Positions 36,384 through 46,800 of a stretch of 64,000 bases of DNA are shown here, one piece after another. Positions within the stretch are counted from its first letter, which is position 1. Every line of letters starts with the position of its first letter. The notes below the pieces were generated by a model. That model was not told where the DNA came from. It searched no databases and saw only the letters and a list, made by a program, of their open reading frames with translations. Where the stretch lies: contig NZ_BMHD01000001.1 in NCBI RefSeq assembly GCF_014640535.1, positions 124,001-188,000 of the forward strand. The letters run 5' to 3'. The position numbers and the translations under genes are program-made. Source of the DNA: Cnuibacter physcomitrellae. Its GTDB lineage: Bacteria > Actinomycetota > Actinomycetes > Actinomycetales > Microbacteriaceae.

Positions 36384-36430
36384 AGCGAGAAGCGGCCCTT
36401 CCCGAGATTGGGGAAGGGTCGCTTCTCGCT
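36384..36430 (+). terminator. Long hairpin terminator after rne
   Basis: 20-bp arms (36384-36403 and 36411-36430) pair at 19 of 20 positions with a 7-nt loop, starting 17 bases after the rne stop. No U-tract. Confidence 0.75.
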
Positions 36431-36505
36431 GCTCGGGGTGCTTCTGTGCTTCCCGTGTGCTCCCGCGCGAGCCGCGCGCGCCCGTCAGCGGGCCGGGTCC
36501 GCCCG

Positions 36506-36805
36506 TCAGCGGGCTGGGCGCGTCCCGGCGTGCCGCACGGCGTCGCGGTCGCGTCCTCGCACCCGCAGTCCGCTCGCGCGGAGGCGGACCACCAGCTCGC
36601 GATAGCCCACCGGATGCGCTCCCGCGGCGACGAGCTCGTCGTAGCGCTCCTCGGGCACGTCGTAGTGATCCAGGTCGAAGCTCCGAGGAGGCAGGCCCAG
36701 GCGTGCCGCGAACGCGTGCAGCTCGGCGAGCGAGACGTCGCTCACGAGGTGGCCCCACAGCCGTCCGTGCGCGGGCCAGGAGGGACGGTCGATGAGCACG
36801 GTCAC
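36506..36805 (-). CDS. DUF4031 protein
   Basis: A 99-residue DUF4031 protein: [22 protein letters not shown] and [20 protein letters not shown] are the family signature. GTG 36805 lies seven bases after a GATACT -10 box on the minus strand, so a leaderless start is chosen over the longer frame from 36850. It is divergent from rplU. Function unknown; the family is widespread in actinobacteria. Confidence 0.88.
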   Translation of the reverse strand: MTVLIDRPSWPAHGRLWGHLVSDVSLAELHAFAARLGLPPRSFDLDHYDVPEERYDELVAAGAHPVGYRELVVRLRASGLRVRGRDRDAVRHAGTRPAR

Positions 36806-36831
36806 AGTGCCCAGTATCCCATCGGCCGCGT

Positions 36832-36861
36832 TTGACCGGTCCTCCGCCATCAGGTAGAGTT
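36832..36861 (+). promoter_or_regulatory. rplU-rpmA promoter
   Basis: TTGACC (36832-36837), 18-base spacer, TAGAGT (36856-36861): a clear housekeeping-type promoter for the L21/L27 genes. Confidence 0.75.
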
Positions 36862-36867
36862 GACCGC

Positions 36868-36963
36868 TGGTGTGCGCGGGCGACCCTTCGCCCGCCAGAC
36901 ACCAATGTCTTCCAAGCGCCGCACGTGAGCGCTTCGAGAAATCCCAACAGTGAGGTACGTGAA
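36868..36963 (+). promoter_or_regulatory. Structured leader of rplU
   Basis: About 95 bases of leader with a GC-rich hairpin (GCGGGCG/CGCCCGC, 36877-36896) and a second stem (AAGCGC/GCGCTT, 36915-36935). Ribosomal protein leaders of this kind can bind their own product; no specific family was assigned. Confidence 0.4.
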
Positions 36964-37272
36964 GTGGTTTACGCAGTTGTGCGCGCCGGCGGCCGGCAGG
37001 AAAAGGTCGAGGTCGGCTCGGTCGTCACCCTCGACCGTGTGAAGGCCGGAGAGAACGGCACCATCGAGCTCCCCGCGGTGCTCCTGGTCGACGGTGAGAA
37101 CATCACCTCCGACGCCGCTGCGCTCGCCAAGGTCGTCGTCACCGCCGAGGTCCTGGGCGACCTCCGCGGCCCGAAGATCGTCATCCAGAAGTTCAAGAAC
37201 AAGACCGGGTACAAGAAGCGCCAGGGCCACCGCCAGGAGCTCACCCGCGTCAAGGTCACCGGAATCAAGTAA
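36964..37272 (+). CDS. rplU: 50S ribosomal protein L21
   Basis: A 102-residue L21 ([18 protein letters not shown]..., ending [13 protein letters not shown]), a large-subunit protein contacting 23S rRNA. The GTG start has GTGAGG upstream and gives the standard L21 length; the frame extending upstream is leader. Followed after 12 bases by rpmA. Confidence 0.97.
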   Translation: MVYAVVRAGGRQEKVEVGSVVTLDRVKAGENGTIELPAVLLVDGENITSDAAALAKVVVTAEVLGDLRGPKIVIQKFKNKTGYKKRQGHRQELTRVKVTGIK

Positions 37273-37284
37273 GGAACAGGGCAG

Positions 37285-37542
37285 ATGGCACACAAGAAGG
37301 GTGCGAGCTCCACTCGCAACGGTCGCGACTCGAACGCCCAGCGTCTGGGCGTGAAGCGCTTCGGCGGCCAGGTCGTCAACGCCGGTGAGATCATCGTCCG
37401 CCAGCGCGGAACCCACTTCCACCCCGGCGTGAACGTCGGCCGTGGTGGCGACGACACGCTGTTCGCCCTCGCCGCCGGCTCCGTCGAGTTCGGTGCGAAG
37501 GGCGGCCGCAAGGTCGTCAACATCGTCGCTGCGGCCGAGTAG
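37285..37542 (+). CDS. rpmA: 50S ribosomal protein L27
   Basis: An 85-residue L27 ([19 protein letters not shown]), located near the peptidyl transferase centre. It begins with the mature MAHKKG form, so there is no cleavable N-terminal extension as in Firmicutes. A terminator hairpin follows. Confidence 0.98.
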   Translation: MAHKKGASSTRNGRDSNAQRLGVKRFGGQVVNAGEIIVRQRGTHFHPGVNVGRGGDDTLFALAAGSVEFGAKGGRKVVNIVAAAE

Positions 37543-40013
<2,471 letters not shown>

Positions 40014-40054
40014 GCGCGTCGGCCGGGGTCGGCCGTGACCCGCGGCGCGCGTCG

Positions 40055-40060
40055 TAGAAT
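40055..40060 (+). promoter_or_regulatory. -10 box for leaderless proA
   Basis: TAGAAT, six bases before the proA ATG, so proA may have its own promoter in addition to read-through from proB. Confidence 0.5.
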
Positions 40061-40066
40061 TCGAGG

Positions 40067-41347
40067 ATGCCCGACGCTTCCGTGCTCGCCCCCGTCGACG
40101 TCGCCGCCTTCGACGCCAAGCTCGCCGCCTCGCGTGCCGCCTCCCGTGTGCTGGCGACCGCGACGACCCAGCAGAAGGACGCCGCTCTCGAGGCCATCGC
40201 CGCCTCGATCGAGACCGCGGCCGACCGCATCGTCCCTGCCAACGACCTCGATCTCGCCAACGGCCGCGAGAACGGCCTGTCGCAGGGACTGCTCGACCGT
40301 CTGCGCCTGGACGAGACGCGCCTGATCTCGCTGGCGGCCGCCGTGCGCGAGGTCGTCGGGCTGACCGACCCGGTGGGGGAGTCGGTCCGCGGCCGTGCCC
40401 TCCCGAACGGGCTCCGCATCGACCAGGTCCGCGTGCCGCTCGGGGTCGTCGGCGCGATCTACGAGGCCCGCCCCAACGTCACCGTCGACATCGCGGCCCT
40501 GGCGCTCAAGAGCGGCAACGCCGCCGTGCTGCGCGGCGGCTCCGCGGCCGAGAACACCAATCGTGTGCTCGTCGAGCTCCTCCAGGACGCGGTGGAGTCG
40601 GCAGGGCTTCCCCGCGGGAGCGTGCAGACCGTCGACGAGTTCGGACGCGACGGGGCGCGGGCCCTCATGCGCGCCCGCGGAGCGGTCGACGTCCTGATCC
40701 CGCGTGGCAGCGCCGGCCTCATCGAGACCGTCGTGACCGAGTCGACCGTCCCCGTCATCGAGACCGGCGCCGGCGTGGTGCACGTCTTCCTCGACGAGTC
40801 GGCCGACGAGTCCTGGGCGGTCGACATCGTCCACAACGCGAAGGTGCAGCGCCCGAGCGTCTGCAACGCGCTCGAGACCCTCCTCGTGCACGAGGCCGCC
40901 GCCGATCGCCTGCTCGCCCCCGTGCTGGGCCGGCTCCGGCAGGCGGGCGTGACCATCCACGGAGACGACGCCGTCCGCGCTCGCTTCGCGGACGCGGTCC
41001 CCGCCGACGACGAGGATTGGGCGACCGAGTACATGAGCCTCGACCTCGCCGTGCGGGTGGTGCGCGACATCGACGAGGCCATGGACCACATCCGGACCTA
41101 CTCGACGCATCACACCGAGTCGATCATCACGAACGACCTGCGCAACGCCGAGCGCTTCCTCGCGGAGGTCGACTCGGCCGTCGTCATGGTCAACGCGTCC
41201 ACCCGGTTCACCGACGGCGGCGAGTTCGGGTTCGGGGCCGAGGTGGGCATCTCCACGCAGAAGCTGCACGCCCGTGGTCCGATGGGCCTGCCGGAGCTGA
41301 CCAGCACGAAGTGGCTCGTGCGAGGGTCCGGTCAGTCGAGGGCCTAG
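40067..41347 (+). CDS. proA: Gamma-glutamyl phosphate reductase
   Basis: A 426-residue NADPH-dependent reductase making glutamate 5-semialdehyde, second step of proline synthesis. PLGVVGAIYEARPNVT, the catalytic cysteine region QRPSVCNALETLLVH and TGGEFGFGAEVGIS-like C-terminal motif (DGGEFGFGAEVGIST) are present. The stop is immediately followed by a run of ten C residues. Confidence 0.96.
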   Translation: MPDASVLAPVDVAAFDAKLAASRAASRVLATATTQQKDAALEAIAASIETAADRIVPANDLDLANGRENGLSQGLLDRLRLDETRLISLAAAVREVVGLTDPVGESVRGRALPNGLRIDQVRVPLGVVGAIYEARPNVTVDIAALALKSGNAAVLRGGSAAENTNRVLVELLQDAVESAGLPRGSVQTVDEFGRDGARALMRARGAVDVLIPRGSAGLIETVVTESTVPVIETGAGVVHVFLDESADESWAVDIVHNAKVQRPSVCNALETLLVHEAAADRLLAPVLGRLRQAGVTIHGDDAVRARFADAVPADDEDWATEYMSLDLAVRVVRDIDEAMDHIRTYSTHHTESIITNDLRNAERFLAEVDSAVVMVNASTRFTDGGEFGFGAEVGISTQKLHARGPMGLPELTSTKWLVRGSGQSRA

Positions 41348-41357
41348 CCCCCCCCCC
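41348..41357. repeat. C10 homopolymer directly after the proA stop
   Basis: Ten consecutive C bases begin at the base after the TAG stop. It does not affect the reading frame, but it is a slippage-prone tract and also a likely spot for sequencing error. Confidence 0.85.
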
Positions 41358-41396
41358 GGTACGTCGTGGTCTGCACGGCGGGGACGGCGCACACGG

Positions 41397-41402
41397 TATC
41401 GT
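41397..41402 (+). promoter_or_regulatory. -10 box upstream of the small membrane protein and nadD
   Basis: TATCGT with a likely start near 41409 and a 44-base leader that includes AGGAGAG before the ATG at 41453. Confidence 0.4.
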
Positions 41403-41452
41403 AGAGAGGGCGTCCGCGACAGCGGGCGGCGAAGACGACAGCAGGAGAGTCG

Positions 41453-41674
41453 ATGTCTGTTCTGGCCAGTGTGCTCGCGGCGACCGAGGGTCACGTCGAG
41501 CTGCCCTTCCCGCCCATCGTCTTCGCGCTGATCGCGGTGGTCTTCTTCGCCGTGGCCGGCTTCATCACCTGGAGCTACCGCGACGTCGCGAACCGTCACT
41601 CCGCGAAGGCGGCGAAGTGGGCGGCCACGCACGACGTGCACGGCCAGCCCGACCGCACGGGTGCCGACCACTGA
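41453..41674 (+). CDS. Small single-helix membrane protein
   Basis: A 73-residue protein with one helix (PIVFALIAVVFFAVAGFITW, about residues 21-40) and a polar, His-containing tail. AGGAGAG precedes the ATG. It lies between proA and nadD (12 bases before nadD), probably in the nadD transcript. I do not recognise it beyond that. Confidence 0.8.
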   Translation: MSVLASVLAATEGHVELPFPPIVFALIAVVFFAVAGFITWSYRDVANRHSAKAAKWAATHDVHGQPDRTGADH

Positions 41675-41686
41675 CGCTCTGAGCGC

Positions 41687-42280
41687 ATGACGGCCCGCAG
41701 GCCGCGCATCGGTGTGATGGGCGGCACGTTCGACCCGATCCATCACGGTCACCTCGTGGCGGCCAGCGAGGTCGCCACCGGACTCGATCTCGACGAGGTC
41801 GTCTTCGTCCCCACGGGGCGTCCGTGGCACAAGGAGCCCGCCGCCCCGGCAGAGCACCGGTACCTGATGACGGTGATCGCCACCGCCTCCAATCCGCGCT
41901 TCACGGTGAGCCGGGTCGACATCGACCGAGGCGGCACCACCTACACGATCGACACCCTGCGCGACCTCCAGGCGGAGCGCCCCGACGCGGAGCTGTACTT
42001 CATCTCCGGGGCCGATGCGATCGCTCAGATCCTCAGCTGGAAGGACTCCGACGAGCTCTGGGGACTCGCCCGTTTCGTGGCGGTCTCCCGGCCCGGTCAC
42101 ACCTTCGCCATTTCGTCTTTGCCCGAGCACGACGTAAGCTATTTGGAAGTTCCGGCGCTCGCCATCTCCTCGACAGACTGTCGAGCCCGGGTTGGCCGGA
42201 ATTTTCCGGTGTGGTATTTGGTACCCGACGGTGTCGTTCAGTACATCACCAAGCACCACCTATATCGGAGTGTTGAATGA
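41687..42280 (+). CDS. nadD: Nicotinate-nucleotide adenylyltransferase
   Basis: A 197-residue NadD, which adenylates nicotinate mononucleotide in NAD synthesis. The nucleotidyltransferase motifs are [12 protein letters not shown] (H-x-G-H) and [11 protein letters not shown] near the end (ISSTxxR). The last about 55 codons (from about 42110) use many A/T-ending codons (tat, ttg, gaa, gtt, aat, ttt, gta), unlike the rest of the gene. The stop overlaps the next gene (ATGA). Confidence 0.96.
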   Translation: MTARRPRIGVMGGTFDPIHHGHLVAASEVATGLDLDEVVFVPTGRPWHKEPAAPAEHRYLMTVIATASNPRFTVSRVDIDRGGTTYTIDTLRDLQAERPDAELYFISGADAIAQILSWKDSDELWGLARFVAVSRPGHTFAISSLPEHDVSYLEVPALAISSTDCRARVGRNFPVWYLVPDGVVQYITKHHLYRSVE

Positions 42281-43323
42281 GTTTGCCGCACGATGAGCAG
42301 CCGCTGACCCGGCGTCAGCTGCGCGAGATGGAGCGCCAGAAGCCTCGCAAGGAACGCGAGGCCGATGCGCGCGCCGCCGAGGAGGCGGAGGCCGCTCGCA
42401 AGGCGCAGGCCGAGCAGGAGGCGCAGGAGCGCGCTGCTCAGCAGGCCGAGCCCGCGCAGAGCGCTGCGTCCGAGTCCGCGCCGAGCGCCGCGCAGGAGCC
42501 CGAGCAGAGCGCCGCGCAGGAGCCCGAGTCGGCCACGGTCGCGATGCCCGTCGCCGCCCAGGCCGACGACGAGCCGGTCGTGCCCGAGATCGTCTCGTCG
42601 CCCGACGACAGCGTCGACGACTCCGAGCCGTCGGATCGTGGTGAGCCCGTCATCGACGTCGTGGCGATCTCCGAGCCGATCGTGGTCGAGCCCCTCACGG
42701 TCGACGAGTCCCCGCGCGACCGCGAGCCCGTGGTCGAGGAGATGGTGATCGACGTCCCGATCGCCGAGACCGTCGACCCCGCCCAGGAGGCCGCGGCCCA
42801 CCTCGACAGCGTCGACGGCGAGGACGAGCTGGCCCCTCGGTTCCAGGGCGGCACCGCCTCGCGGCCCGCGCCGACCCCCGATCAGCCCGCGTTCGACGAC
42901 CTCATCTCCGCGCGGAACGCCGCCGCGGCGAACTCGATCTCGACGACCAGCGCCCTCGTGCTGCCCGCGGTGCCCGGTAGCTCCGACGTGGGCACGGCGC
43001 TCGACGAGACCGGCGAGGTCATCATCACCGGCTCGATCGACCTCCCGCCGAGCTTCGGCTCGATGGGGGCGCCCGCCTCCGGCATCGAGGCCCACGACCT
43101 CGACTCCCTGATCGACAGGGCGGAGGCCGACCAGCACCGCTCCGACGTGGCGCCGGTCAGCGCCGCTCGCGCGATCAGCACCAACACGGGGGCGACCTCG
43201 CTCATCACACCGCCGAAGCGGGCCCGGGCGAACGCGCCGGTGGTCCTCGCGGTCACCGCGGGTGTCCTCGCGGTCGGCGTGATCGGGCTGCTGCTCTCCG
43301 TCTTCGTCTTCAAGCTGTTCTGA
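42277..43323 (+). CDS. Acidic, disordered membrane-anchored protein
   Basis: A 348-residue protein. The N-terminal region is charged and coiled-coil-like ([20 protein letters not shown], then Ala/Glu/Gln repeats such as [16 protein letters not shown]), the middle is acidic and disordered, and a single C-terminal helix ([21 protein letters not shown]) anchors it, with only a few residues beyond. The N-terminus should therefore be cytoplasmic. It lies between nadD and rsfS, coupled by ATGA. Function unknown. Confidence 0.82.
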   Translation: MSLPHDEQPLTRRQLREMERQKPRKEREADARAAEEAEAARKAQAEQEAQERAAQQAEPAQSAASESAPSAAQEPEQSAAQEPESATVAMPVAAQADDEPVVPEIVSSPDDSVDDSEPSDRGEPVIDVVAISEPIVVEPLTVDESPRDREPVVEEMVIDVPIAETVDPAQEAAAHLDSVDGEDELAPRFQGGTASRPAPTPDQPAFDDLISARNAAAANSISTTSALVLPAVPGSSDVGTALDETGEVIITGSIDLPPSFGSMGAPASGIEAHDLDSLIDRAEADQHRSDVAPVSAARAISTNTGATSLITPPKRARANAPVVLAVTAGVLAVGVIGLLLSVFVFKLF

Positions 43324-43328
43324 ACCCC

Positions 43329-43715
43329 GTGACAGCCACCCCCACCTCGATAGAGCTCGCACGACTCGCCGCTGAGGCAGCCGACTCGAAGCAGGCCGAC
43401 CACCTCGTCGCCCTCGACGTCTCCGGTCCGCTGCCGCTGACCGACGTCTTCGTGCTCGCCTCGGGGCGCAACGAGCGCAACGTCACCGCCATCGCCGAGG
43501 AGATCCAGGACCGTCTGGCCGAGGCCGGCGTGAAGGCGATCCGCCGCGAAGGGCTGAGCGAGGGCCGCTGGGTCCTGCTCGACTTCGGCGACATCGTCGT
43601 CCACGTCTTCCACGAGGAGGACCGGATGTACTACTCCCTGGAGCGCCTCTGGAAGGACTGCCCGGTGATCCCGCTGCACGTCGCCGCCGGTTCGCAATCC
43701 GAGTCCGAGGTGTAG
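43329..43715 (+). CDS. rsfS: Ribosomal silencing factor
   Basis: A 128-residue RsfS (Iojap family), which binds L14 and blocks subunit joining when nutrients are scarce. LVALDVSGPLPLTDVFVLASG and the C-terminal GDIVVHVFHEEDRMYYSLERLW are the family motifs. GTG start five bases after the upstream stop. The nadD-x-rsfS order is conserved in actinobacteria. Confidence 0.95.
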   Translation: MTATPTSIELARLAAEAADSKQADHLVALDVSGPLPLTDVFVLASGRNERNVTAIAEEIQDRLAEAGVKAIRREGLSEGRWVLLDFGDIVVHVFHEEDRMYYSLERLWKDCPVIPLHVAAGSQSESEV

Positions 43716-43756
43716 TAAGCTATCAGGGTTGCTCCGGCAGGTTCGGGGCAGAGAAT

Positions 43757-43832
43757 GGGCCTGTGGCGCAGTTGGTAGCGCACCTGCATGGCATGCAGGG
43801 GGTCAGGGGTTCGAATCCCCTCAGGTCCACCA
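43757..43832 (+). tRNA. tRNA-Ala (GGC)
   Basis: A 76-base tRNA with CCA encoded. Acceptor stem GGGCCTG pairs with CAGGTCC and includes the G3-U70 pair that identifies tRNA-Ala. The anticodon stem-loop CCTGC-ATGGCAT-GCAGG gives anticodon GGC; the T arm is GGGGTTCGAATCCCC. A TAAGCT box at 43716 may be the -10. An intrinsic terminator follows. Confidence 0.97.
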
Positions 43833-43847
43833 GAAGTCCACGTCAAG

Positions 43848-43887
43848 CCCCGTCTGAGAGAACATCTCGGACGGGGTTTCTGCTTTT
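43848..43887 (+). terminator. Intrinsic terminator after tRNA-Ala
   Basis: Stem CCCCGTCTGAGAG (43848-43860) pairs with TCTCGGACGGGG (43865-43876) around a short AACA loop, followed by TTTCTGCTTTT, one of the few U-rich tails in the window. Confidence 0.88.
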
Positions 43888-43896
43888 CTGGTCTCC

Positions 43897-43973
43897 CGCG
43901 TTGTTTCGCCACGCCCTTGGCGTTTCGCTGCACGCATGAGCATGGCGAAACGCCATGAGTGTGGCGAAACGCG
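43897..43973. repeat. Dispersed TTTCGCCAC palindrome, copy B
   Basis: Arms 43897-43928 and 43945-43973 (TTTCGCCAC near the outside, GGCGTTTCGC at the inner end), 16-nt loop containing CACGCATGAG. It lies between the tRNA terminator and the convergent ankyrin gene. Confidence 0.85.
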
Positions 43974-44000
43974 TGCTGGCGGTCGGGCGCGCTCGCGCGG

Positions 44001-44525
44001 TCAGGGGCGGGAAGCGAGGTGGTGCTGCATGCGCGCGAGGATCGCGGCGCGGAAGGGGAGCTTCGCGGCGGCCTTCACCGGGGAGAGGCCGTGGATCGAC
44101 TCCGTGGTGAAGTCGGGGTCGGGCTGCTCGAACCAGAGGTCGTAGATCGGGGCGAGGTCCTCATCCGTGTACTTCATCGCGAGCACCTCGAGGAACGGCA
44201 GACGGCGGGCGTCGTCGAGGGCGTTCACGTCGGCGCCCCGCTCGATCAGGCGGCGGGCGAGCAGCGCATCCGCCGCGACGTCGTGCTTGACCTGGCCGAA
44301 CAGCACGTGGAGCACGGTCGCCCCGTCGGCGCCAGGACCGCCGAGCGGGCACCCTCGGTCGAGGAGGTCGTTCGACACCTCGTATCGCGAGGCGAGGTCC
44401 TTGTTGCCGAGCGCCATCATCACGAGACTCCGACCGTCGGCGGTGAGCTCGCCGACGCGCGCCGGGTCGAAGATCGCGTAGAAGTCGGCGGCGGGCTTCA
44501 TCCGGGCCGTCAAGAACACATCCAT
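44001..44525 (-). CDS. Ankyrin-repeat protein
   Basis: A 174-residue soluble protein with degenerate ankyrin repeats (for example DGATVLHVLFGQ, RRLIERGADVNALDD). Such repeats mediate protein-protein contacts. ATG 44525 lies seven bases after TAGGTT on the minus strand, suggesting a leaderless start; GTG 44528 is an alternative. No partner is obvious. Confidence 0.82.
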   Translation of the reverse strand: MDVFLTARMKPAADFYAIFDPARVGELTADGRSLVMMALGNKDLASRYEVSNDLLDRGCPLGGPGADGATVLHVLFGQVKHDVAADALLARRLIERGADVNALDDARRLPFLEVLAMKYTDEDLAPIYDLWFEQPDPDFTTESIHGLSPVKAAAKLPFRAAILARMQHHLASRP

Positions 44526-44535
44526 CACCCGTAAC

Positions 44536-45126
44536 CTACGGCCCGTGAGGCCCGTCGTCGAGCCCGTCCCGTCGGGTCGAGTTCTCGGTCAGGTAGCGCT
44601 CCAGCAGGGCGACCGCCTCCTCCGGCGTGACGGCGGTCGGTTCCGTGAGCACGTGCAGGGCGAGGCCGTCGAGGAAGGCATGGAGCTCCGCCGGCGGGCG
44701 GGTGAGCCCGACCTCGACGGCGACGGCGTCGCACGCTCGCCGGACGTCGCCGTGCAGCGTCGACGCCGTCTTGCGGAGTCCGGGATCCGTCAGTGCCAGG
44801 ATCATGAGCTGCAGCTGGGCGCTGAGCTCGAGTCGGCGTGGGGCGTCGAGGGGGAGCAGCTCGCTGAGGACGGCGACGCCGAGCGGGATGCCCGAGCCGG
44901 ACAGGCTCCGCACGCGGTCCGTCGCGCGCGATCGGATGAGCTCGAAGCAGTGCACACGCAGAGCGTGCTGGGTGGGGAAGGCCCGACGCAGCGACGCCAC
45001 GGCGAGCCCGGCCTCGGCAGCGACCCTGCGCACGGACAGCGCGGCGAGCCCGTCTCGCTCGAGCACGGCGAACGCGGCGGCGGCGATCACTCGATCGCGC
45101 TCGTCGTGGTCGATCAGGCGGGGCAT
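44536..45126 (-). CDS. TetR-family transcriptional regulator
   Basis: A 196-residue TetR regulator with HTH around LSVRRVAAEAGLAVASLRRAFPTQHAL (residues about 25-50; key AVASLRRAFP) and an all-helical C-terminal domain ending LERYLTEN. It follows the membrane-protein gene by 4 bases on the same strand, so they probably share the promoter and the AGTAC/GTACT operator at 45684; autorepression is likely. Confidence 0.9.
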   Translation of the reverse strand: MPRLIDHDERDRVIAAAAFAVLERDGLAALSVRRVAAEAGLAVASLRRAFPTQHALRVHCFELIRSRATDRVRSLSGSGIPLGVAVLSELLPLDAPRRLELSAQLQLMILALTDPGLRKTASTLHGDVRRACDAVAVEVGLTRPPAELHAFLDGLALHVLTEPTAVTPEEAVALLERYLTENSTRRDGLDDGPHGP

Positions 45127-45130
45127 CGGG

Positions 45131-45667
45131 TCAGGCCTCCGCTGGCGTGCGGCGCGGCCAGATCGTGTAGCTGATGGCCCACAGGGCGTCGATGGCCACG
45201 AGGAAGCCGAGGACGGGGAAGAGCCCGTCGAGCTCGGACGTGCGCTCGGGATCGCCGACGAGCCAGACGAGAGCCAGAAGGATGCCTCCGGCGATGGCGG
45301 CCGCAAGCATCGTCCGCGCGACATCGCGCCAGCATGCTCGCGTGTACGCCCAGCCGGTGAGCTTGGGCGGCAGAGGGACCTTGTCGACGAGGTGGGCGAC
45401 GCGAGCGTCCGCCCAGGCGATCATGCGGTGGCCGTACGCCACGGAGATCCCGATGTAGAGCGCCGCCAGCCCGTGATGCCAGGAGGCCGTGCCCCCGCCG
45501 AGGAGATCGACGGTCACGAGTGTCAGGAGGACCGCGTCTATCACCGGCGCGGCGATCAGCAGTGCTGCACCCAGCCGGCGCCTTCTGAGGACGTACCGAG
45601 CGCCGAGTCCGGCCAGGACAGCGAGCCAGAACCCGGTCTCGCACGCCACGATCGCGATCAGCACCAT
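45131..45667 (-). CDS. Polytopic membrane protein controlled by TetR
   Basis: A 178-residue protein with about five hydrophobic helices (starting MVLIAIVACETGFWLAVLAG). AAAGGAG six bases before ATG 45667 fixes the start. It shares an operon with the downstream TetR gene. Family not recognised; TetR co-transcription suggests a stress- or ligand-induced membrane function, but this is inference. Confidence 0.8.
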   Translation of the reverse strand: MVLIAIVACETGFWLAVLAGLGARYVLRRRRLGAALLIAAPVIDAVLLTLVTVDLLGGGTASWHHGLAALYIGISVAYGHRMIAWADARVAHLVDKVPLPPKLTGWAYTRACWRDVARTMLAAAIAGGILLALVWLVGDPERTSELDGLFPVLGFLVAIDALWAISYTIWPRRTPAEA

Positions 45668-45683
45668 CGGCAGCTCCTTTGTT

Positions 45684-45697
45684 AGTACGACTGTACT
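45684..45697. promoter_or_regulatory. Candidate TetR operator
   Basis: AGTAC-GACT-GTACT inverted repeat, 17 bases upstream of the membrane-protein start and next to its ribosome binding site; the symmetry and position fit a TetR autoregulatory site. Confidence 0.5.
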
Positions 45698-45724
45698 CAC
45701 TAGAAGTCACGGGCGCGACCTGTC

Positions 45725-45753
45725 TTGACAGAAGAACAGTAGCGATATATCGT
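45725..45753 (+). promoter_or_regulatory. padR promoter with overlapping palindrome
   Basis: TTGACA (45725-45730), 17-base spacer, TATCGT (45748-45753): nearly consensus. The palindrome CGATATATCG (45743-45752) covers the -10 box, as expected for a repressor site. Confidence 0.75.
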
Positions 45754-45757
45754 TACT

Positions 45758-45780
45758 ACATCGCGACACGATCGCGATGT
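45758..45780. promoter_or_regulatory. Candidate PadR operator
   Basis: ACATCGCG/CGCGATGT, perfect 8-bp arms with a 7-base spacer, just downstream of the likely padR transcription start. Confidence 0.6.
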
Positions 45781-45818
45781 TCAGAACTTCGACACATCAC
45801 TCGAAAGGAGATGCCACC

Positions 45819-46454
45819 ATGCGTAGCATCCACGATCCCCAGTTCGGCGGCTTCGGTCGTCGTCAGCACGGCCGAGGGCCGTCCTTCCCCGAGCGCGACC
45901 CGCGCAGTCACGGCCACGGCTTCGGCCCGGGCGGCTTCGGTCCCGGCGGCCCGGGCTTCGGCCCCGGCGGCTTCGGACCCGGCGGACCCGGCTTCGGCCC
46001 GCGTGGCCCGCGTCGTGCCGGCCGCGGCGACGTCCGCGCCGCCATCCTGTCCCTCCTCGCAGAGGCTCCCTCGAACGGCTACGGCCTCATCAAGGCGATC
46101 GCCGAGAAGACCGACGGCGTCTGGCGTCCGAGCCCCGGCTCGGTGTACCCGACGCTGCAGCAGCTCGTCGACGAGGAGCTCATCGAGGCGCGCGGCGAGG
46201 GCCGTCGCACCGAGTTCGAGCTCACCGAGACCGGCAGGTCCTACGTGAGCGAGCACGCGGACGAGCTGAAGCAGGCCTGGGAGCAGGCCTCGGCCGGCCG
46301 CTCGGCCGCCGACGCCGCGTTCCACGAGAGCGTCGGCAAGCTGTTCGGCGTCGTCCAGCAGTTCCGGTTCGCCGCCAGCGACGAGCAGCGGACCGCCGCC
46401 GTCGAGAAGATGGACGAGGCGCGCCGCGCCCTCTACCTGATCCTCGCCGACTGA
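45819..46454 (+). CDS. PadR-family regulator with Gly/Phe/Pro-rich N-terminus
   Basis: A 211-residue PadR protein. Residues about 30-65 are repeats of GFGPGG; the winged-helix domain follows (VRAAILSLLAEAPSNGYGLIKAI, WRPSPGSVYPTLQQLVDEELI), then a helical C-terminal dimerisation segment. AAAGGAG lies about 10 bases before the ATG. The strong promoter and two palindromes upstream suggest autoregulation. No transporter lies directly downstream; targets are unknown. Confidence 0.92.
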   Translation: MRSIHDPQFGGFGRRQHGRGPSFPERDPRSHGHGFGPGGFGPGGPGFGPGGFGPGGPGFGPRGPRRAGRGDVRAAILSLLAEAPSNGYGLIKAIAEKTDGVWRPSPGSVYPTLQQLVDEELIEARGEGRRTEFELTETGRSYVSEHADELKQAWEQASAGRSAADAAFHESVGKLFGVVQQFRFAASDEQRTAAVEKMDEARRALYLILAD

Positions 46455-46470
46455 CGTCCGGCGTCCCGAC

Positions 46471-46506
46471 GCAGTGCACCCCGGCCGGTCCGGGGTGCAC
46501 TGCTTT
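46471..46506 (+). terminator. Intrinsic terminator after padR
   Basis: A 14-bp perfect stem (GCAGTGCACCCCGG/CCGGGGTGCACTGC), 5-nt loop, followed by TTT. Confidence 0.85.
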
Positions 46507-46597
46507 AAGCACTTCTCCCGATGCCCTCTGCCCTCCTCAGAGACCATCGTCGACCGTGTCGGAGGAACCGGCACCGGATCACACGGAGGAGACGACC

Positions 46598-46798
46598 ATG
46601 CAGATCGGCGAGTACTCGTTCCCGCACCTCTACCAGGCGGAGGAGGAGCAGTTCACGCGCGAGCTCGAGTGGCGACGGATCGCCGAGGAGAGGGCGGCCG
46701 AGTCCGGGGCGGGTACGGAGGGAACGTCCGCCCGTCGCGCCTCCCGTCGAGCGAGCACGCTCCGGCGTCTGCTGTCGCACCCCGGTGGCACGATGTAG
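46598..46798 (+). CDS. Small charged hypothetical protein
   Basis: A 66-residue soluble protein, acidic in the first half (YQAEEEQFTRELEWRRIAEE) and Arg/Ser-rich in the second. GGAGGAG lies 6 bases before the ATG, a better ribosome binding site than most genes here have. It ends 2 bases before the large LuxR regulator. Function unknown. Confidence 0.7.
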   Translation: MQIGEYSFPHLYQAEEEQFTRELEWRRIAEERAAESGAGTEGTSARRASRRASTLRRLLSHPGGTM

Positions 46799-46800
46799 AC

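Noticed and set aside
36460-36515. Two CCCGTCAGCGGGC direct copies near the DUF4031 stop, considered as a repeat element
   Set aside because: Only two short copies with weak stems; could be the gene end plus a small hairpin, so not listed as a feature.
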